Assembly: GCA_900541235.1 (NCBI GenBank)
Contig: UQIW01000010.1
Span: 23,101-87,100, forward strand
Direction: 5' to 3'
Length of the DNA stretch: 64,000 bases
Origin: an uncultured Collinsella sp.
GTDB taxonomy: Bacteria; Actinomycetota; Coriobacteriia; Coriobacteriales; Coriobacteriaceae
Numbering within the stretch: the first letter of the stretch is position 1; every line of letters begins with the position of its first letter. The notes under the pieces were generated by a model. That model ran no database searches and was not told the origin of the DNA. It saw nothing but the letters and a program-made list of their open reading frames with translations. The translations under genes were made by a program, and so were the position numbers. Positions 61,644 through 64,000 of the stretch are shown here, piece by piece.

Positions 61644-63565
61644 TTACATTATCTTCTGAAACATATAGCGCACCTTGTCCAGGCGGCTGTTTGGACGGCG
61701 GGGCTGGATGACTGGCTTGCCGACAGCGGCCTGATACCCTTTCAGTTCTGTAAGGCATACGCTCTGCCCGTTGGTGTAAAAGGCCAGATCAGTACGGTAT
61801 GCCTGTATACAGCGGGCGGGAATCTCGCCAGTAAAGACAACTTCATCCTTTTTTACCTGGACCGTTTCGATGGTGGCACAGTATTTCGGTGCATCATGAT
61901 AAGCCCTGGAAAGATATTCCCGGGGCGCATAGAGGGTGAAGGAGAGATAAGGTTCCAGCAGTTGCGTCCCTGATTCCTTCAATGCCTGTTCCAATACAAT
62001 CGGGGCCAATGAGCGGAAGTCCGCCGGCGTGCTGACCGGACTGTAATAAAGCCCGTATTCAAAGCAAATCTTACAGTCCGTTACGTTCCAGCCGAACAAG
62101 CCCTGCTCCAGCCCGTAACGGATACCATCCCTGACAGCGTTTTGAAAACTCTGGTTCAAGTATCCCAGCGAAACCCGGCTCTCGTATTGTACACCGGAGC
62201 CAAGCGGGAGTGGTGTAACAGACAGTCCGATGGATGCCCAAAACGGGTTGGGCGGCACCTCGATATGGATGGTGTGGCTGGCTGCTTTGAGCGGCCGCTC
62301 CATATAAATGACGGTGGGTTCCTTTACCACTGTTTCAAGCTTGTATTTTTCCGACAGCAAAGCGGAAACAACCTCCAACTGCACCCGGCCCAAAAAAGAA
62401 AGAATGATCTCATGGGTGATGGAATCCACCTCGCAGCGCAAAAGCGGGTCAGTATCCGCAAGTTGCGTAAGAGCGTCCAGCAGCCGTTCTCTTTGCGCTG
62501 CCGTTTTCGGCGCAATCGACGTCCGCAGCATGGGGAGGGGGTCCTCACGCCACCTTTTACGAGGGAGCCGGGTTGGGTCCCCTAATACATCGTTTAACCT
62601 CACGCTGTCGCTGGGAAGGATAACAATTTCACCCGGATAAGCGGTGTCGGGGGTGCGGACAATTTCCCCTTTGGATGGAATACGCATCTCTGTGATTTTC
62701 AGCTTTTCTCTCCCGGCCAGGGCCACCGTATCCCGCAGGCGCAGCGTTCCGCTGTATAGCCGTAGATAGACACGCCGCTGGCCGCAATCTGTATACTCCA
62801 CCTTGAAAACGCTGCCGCATAGGGCGGCGCTCCCCTGTTCCCCAATCGGTTGGAACAGCCCTGTCACCGCATCCATCAACGGTTGAATGCCAAGGCCCTT
62901 TTTGGCGCTGCCATAATAGACCGGGAACAGGGAGGCGTCTTGAACCCGCCGCTGTTCCTCCCGCACAAGTTTTTCCCGGCTGATTGGTTCTCCTGCGATA
63001 TACTTTTCCAATAATTTATCGTTATTTTCGATGACCGCATCCATGCTTCTATGTCGGTATTTTCCTCCAGGACTATTTCCGGGGACAGCGACACCGTCTG
63101 CTTGATGATAATATCGGCGGAGAGCTTATCCCGAACAGACTGAACCACGCTCTGCAAATCAACGCCAGCCTGGTCGATCTTGTTGATAAAGATAACGGTG
63201 GGAATGTTCATTTTCCGCAGGGCATGGAACAGAATACGGGTCTGGGCCTGCACGCCATCTTTAGCGGAGATCACCAAGATGGCCCCATCTAAAACAGCCA
63301 AAGAGCGGTACACCTCCGCCAAAAAATCCATGTGGCCGGGCGTATCCACAATGTTGACTTTACATCTGTGCCACTGGAAGGAAGTGACTGCCGCTTGAAT
63401 GGTAATCCCACGCTGCCGCTCCAAAAACATGGTGTCCGTCCTCGTTGTCCCTTTTTCGACGCTCCCCGGTTCTGAAATGGCTCCGCTGGCATATAGCAGG
63501 CTCTCCGTCAAGGTCGTCTTTCCAGCGTCTACATGGGCAAGAATTCCAATATTGATTATTTTCAT
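61644..63565 (-). pseudogene. tet(W): Tetracycline resistance ribosomal protection protein, tet(W) family, frameshifted
   Basis: EF-G-like GTPase that removes tetracycline from the ribosome. The N-terminus (MKIINIGILAHVDAGKTTLTE ... G1 and G3 motifs DTPGHMDFL, NKIDQ) continues to ~residue 175 in one frame; the rest, from NNDKLLEKYIAGEPI to the end FQKIM, is in the next frame. At 63041-63042 GAA GCA TGG should be followed by GAT; one G of a GGG run is missing. The whole would be ~640 residues, the normal size. Identity as tet(W) rather than tet(O) or tet(32) is from memory of the protein. GGGAGGA 7 nt upstream marks the start. Unless the missing base is a sequencing error, resistance should be lost. 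Confidence 0.9.
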
Positions 63566-63586
63566 GTGATTGTCCTCCCTTTACTG

Positions 63587-63672
63587 CCCCGAAGGGCATA
63601 AAAATCCCCAGCAGTAAAATACTTTTACCACTGGGGATGATAATTGCGGACATACACATATACAGCATACAC
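63587..63672 (-). promoter_or_regulatory. tet(W) attenuator leader with terminator hairpin
   Basis: A 14-bp stem (63606-63619 with 63623-63636, two G-U pairs) and 3-nt loop are followed on the minus strand by five T: an intrinsic terminator within the tet leader, as in Tn916 tet(M). A short leader reading frame begins with ATG at 63668 and runs into the stem; in the neighbouring frame codons ending CCC CAG TGG TAA stop inside the stem (63625-63627). A small second hairpin (63587-63598) follows just before the ribosome-binding site. Confidence 0.75.
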
Positions 63673-63715
63673 CTGTTTGTGAGTGCTGTTTTTGGGGATA
63701 TGTCAAAATTGATAA

Positions 63716-63825
63716 GGCAAAAGTATTCTTAAATTGGGTACAAAAAACTAAGCCCCTACAAAAGGGACTATCATAATCCTTTGTTCCCACTATTTGATTA
63801 TAGTTTTATTTAAGAATACCTTGCC
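63716..63825 (-). promoter_or_regulatory. Long-range inverted repeat and weak terminator in the tet leader RNA
   Basis: 63808-63825 and 63716-63734 are near-perfect reverse complements (~18 bp, built on GTATTCTTAAAT), enclosing ~75 nt. Between them is a 6-bp GC stem with 7-nt loop followed by TAGTTTTTT, a second weak terminator. The arrangement matches the tet(M) leader of Tn916, where translation and transcription of the leader control read-through. Confidence 0.6.
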
Positions 63826-63829
63826 GCAT
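63806..63829 (-). CDS. Heptapeptide leader MRQGILK
   Basis: ATG at 63829 preceded by AGGAG at 8 nt spacing; encodes MRQGILK and stops. The same heptapeptide is found upstream of tet(M) in Tn916-type leaders. Its coding sequence overlaps the 5' arm of the long-range inverted repeat. Confidence 0.55.
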   Translation of the reverse strand: MRQGILK

Positions 63830-63858
63830 ATTTTTTACTCCTTTTCTGGTTTTGAATT

Positions 63859-63887
63859 ATTATATCACATCAGTTTTAGGAAAACAA
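63859..63887 (-). promoter_or_regulatory. Promoter of the tet(W) leader
   Basis: On the minus strand TTGTTT (63882-63887), 17 nt, and TATAAT (63859-63864) preceded by TGA, i.e. an extended -10. It lies ~30 nt upstream of the MRQGILK start and ~300 nt upstream of tet(W). Confidence 0.8.
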
Positions 63888-63891
63888 GTAT

Positions 63892-63999
63892 CTAAAAGAA
63901 ATTTTTCTTCCCCTTATATGTAACCTTGATTATCGACTTCATCCGAACACCTCCCACATTCATCCGTACATGTACGGATGAATGTGGGAACCCGATACC
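63892..63999 (-). CDS. Open frame running in from the window edge, unknown
   Basis: The frame is open from the window end and stops with TAG at 63892. It ends MKSIIKVTYKGKKNFF; an ATG at 63963 is also available. It may be the 3' end of the gene next to tet(W) in the mobile element or chance. It overlaps the 38-bp palindrome and the -35 region of the tet promoter. Not recognised. Confidence 0.2.
   Translation of the reverse strand, partial: GIGFPHSSVHVRMNVGGVRMKSIIKVTYKGKKNFF
63952..63989. repeat. 38-bp perfect palindrome upstream of tet(W)
   Basis: 19-bp arms without a spacer, centred at 63970/63971 on GTACATGTAC. It is ~65 nt upstream of the tet leader promoter. No T-run follows, so it is not an obvious terminator; it may be an element junction or a binding site. 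Confidence 0.75.
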
Positions 64000-64000
64000 C

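Noticed and set aside
61087..61758. Possible fusion protein starting within tet(W) and reading into the PTS permease
   Set aside because: The frame is open by chance in the 3' end of tet(W); there is no ribosome-binding site and the first ~40 residues are not PTS-like.
63360..63668. 102-codon frame starting in the tet(W) leader
   Set aside because: After the first ~15 codons it only overlaps the tet(W) start in another frame; treated as a leader reading frame, not a gene.

Overview
The window is a chromosomal segment of a high-GC, non-sporulating Coriobacteriia-type actinobacterium. Gene content, the GC-rich codon usage and the gene order (sigA-dnaG-ribF-truB-nrnA-rbfA-infB-nusA-rimP; recG-rsmD-coaD-yceD-rpmF-plsX-acpP-rnc-smc-ftsY-ffh) best fit Collinsella or a close relative. 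That assignment is inference, because no 16S or marker search could be run. Nearly all genes lie on the minus strand. The exceptions are an iron-containing alcohol dehydrogenase, a DUF134/NifX-type regulator, a ModE-like HTH protein, a small AT-rich membrane protein and a decayed cobA.

Layout in window order. 1-3.9 kb: mltG (cut by the window edge), ruvX, alaS. 4-7.5 kb: a small membrane gene, then an AI-2E-type permease, a SigB/SigF-type sigma factor, an RsbW-like protein and a DUF948-like membrane protein in one coupled operon. 7.6-13.8 kb: rarA, a dGTPase-like HD protein, a prepilin peptidase, a GT2 glycosyltransferase, a RluD-type pseudouridine synthase, lspA. 14-17.2 kb: ileS behind a complete isoleucine T-box leader. 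17.3-26.1 kb: alcohol dehydrogenase, DUF523, ftsH, a cobA pseudogene, a MATE exporter, a SpoU methyltransferase, folA-thyA, and the DUF134/NifX regulator with palindromic operators. 26.2-41.1 kb: a long secretion, chromosome-segregation, lipid, translation and repair cluster (ffh to asp23). 41.3 kb: tRNA-Asn. 41.6-53.1 kb: sigA, dnaG and the rimP-nusA-infB operon, which has its own promoter and a leader terminator. 53.4-57.8 kb: leuS and guaB, separated by large inverted repeats. 58-61 kb: ModE-like HTH, a degenerate PLP-fold protein and a GH32 sucrose hydrolase.

The accessory part is the right end. A tet(W)-family ribosomal-protection gene, with its Tn916-like attenuator leader, lies directly against the 3' remnant of a sucrose-type PTS permease gene next to the GH32 hydrolase. 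The resistance gene therefore appears to have landed in, and broken, the sucrose uptake gene. The tet(W) frame is itself broken by a single missing G near codon 175. The other end of the insertion lies beyond the window.

I found no CRISPR array, prophage, defence island or clearly new multi-gene system. The most interesting leads are the tet(W)/scrA junction, the rimP-nusA leader attenuator, a zinc-finger-like tail on NusA, a degenerate anti-sigma-like protein beside the alternative sigma factor, a PLP-fold protein that seems to lack its catalytic lysine, and several large palindromic intergenic elements.
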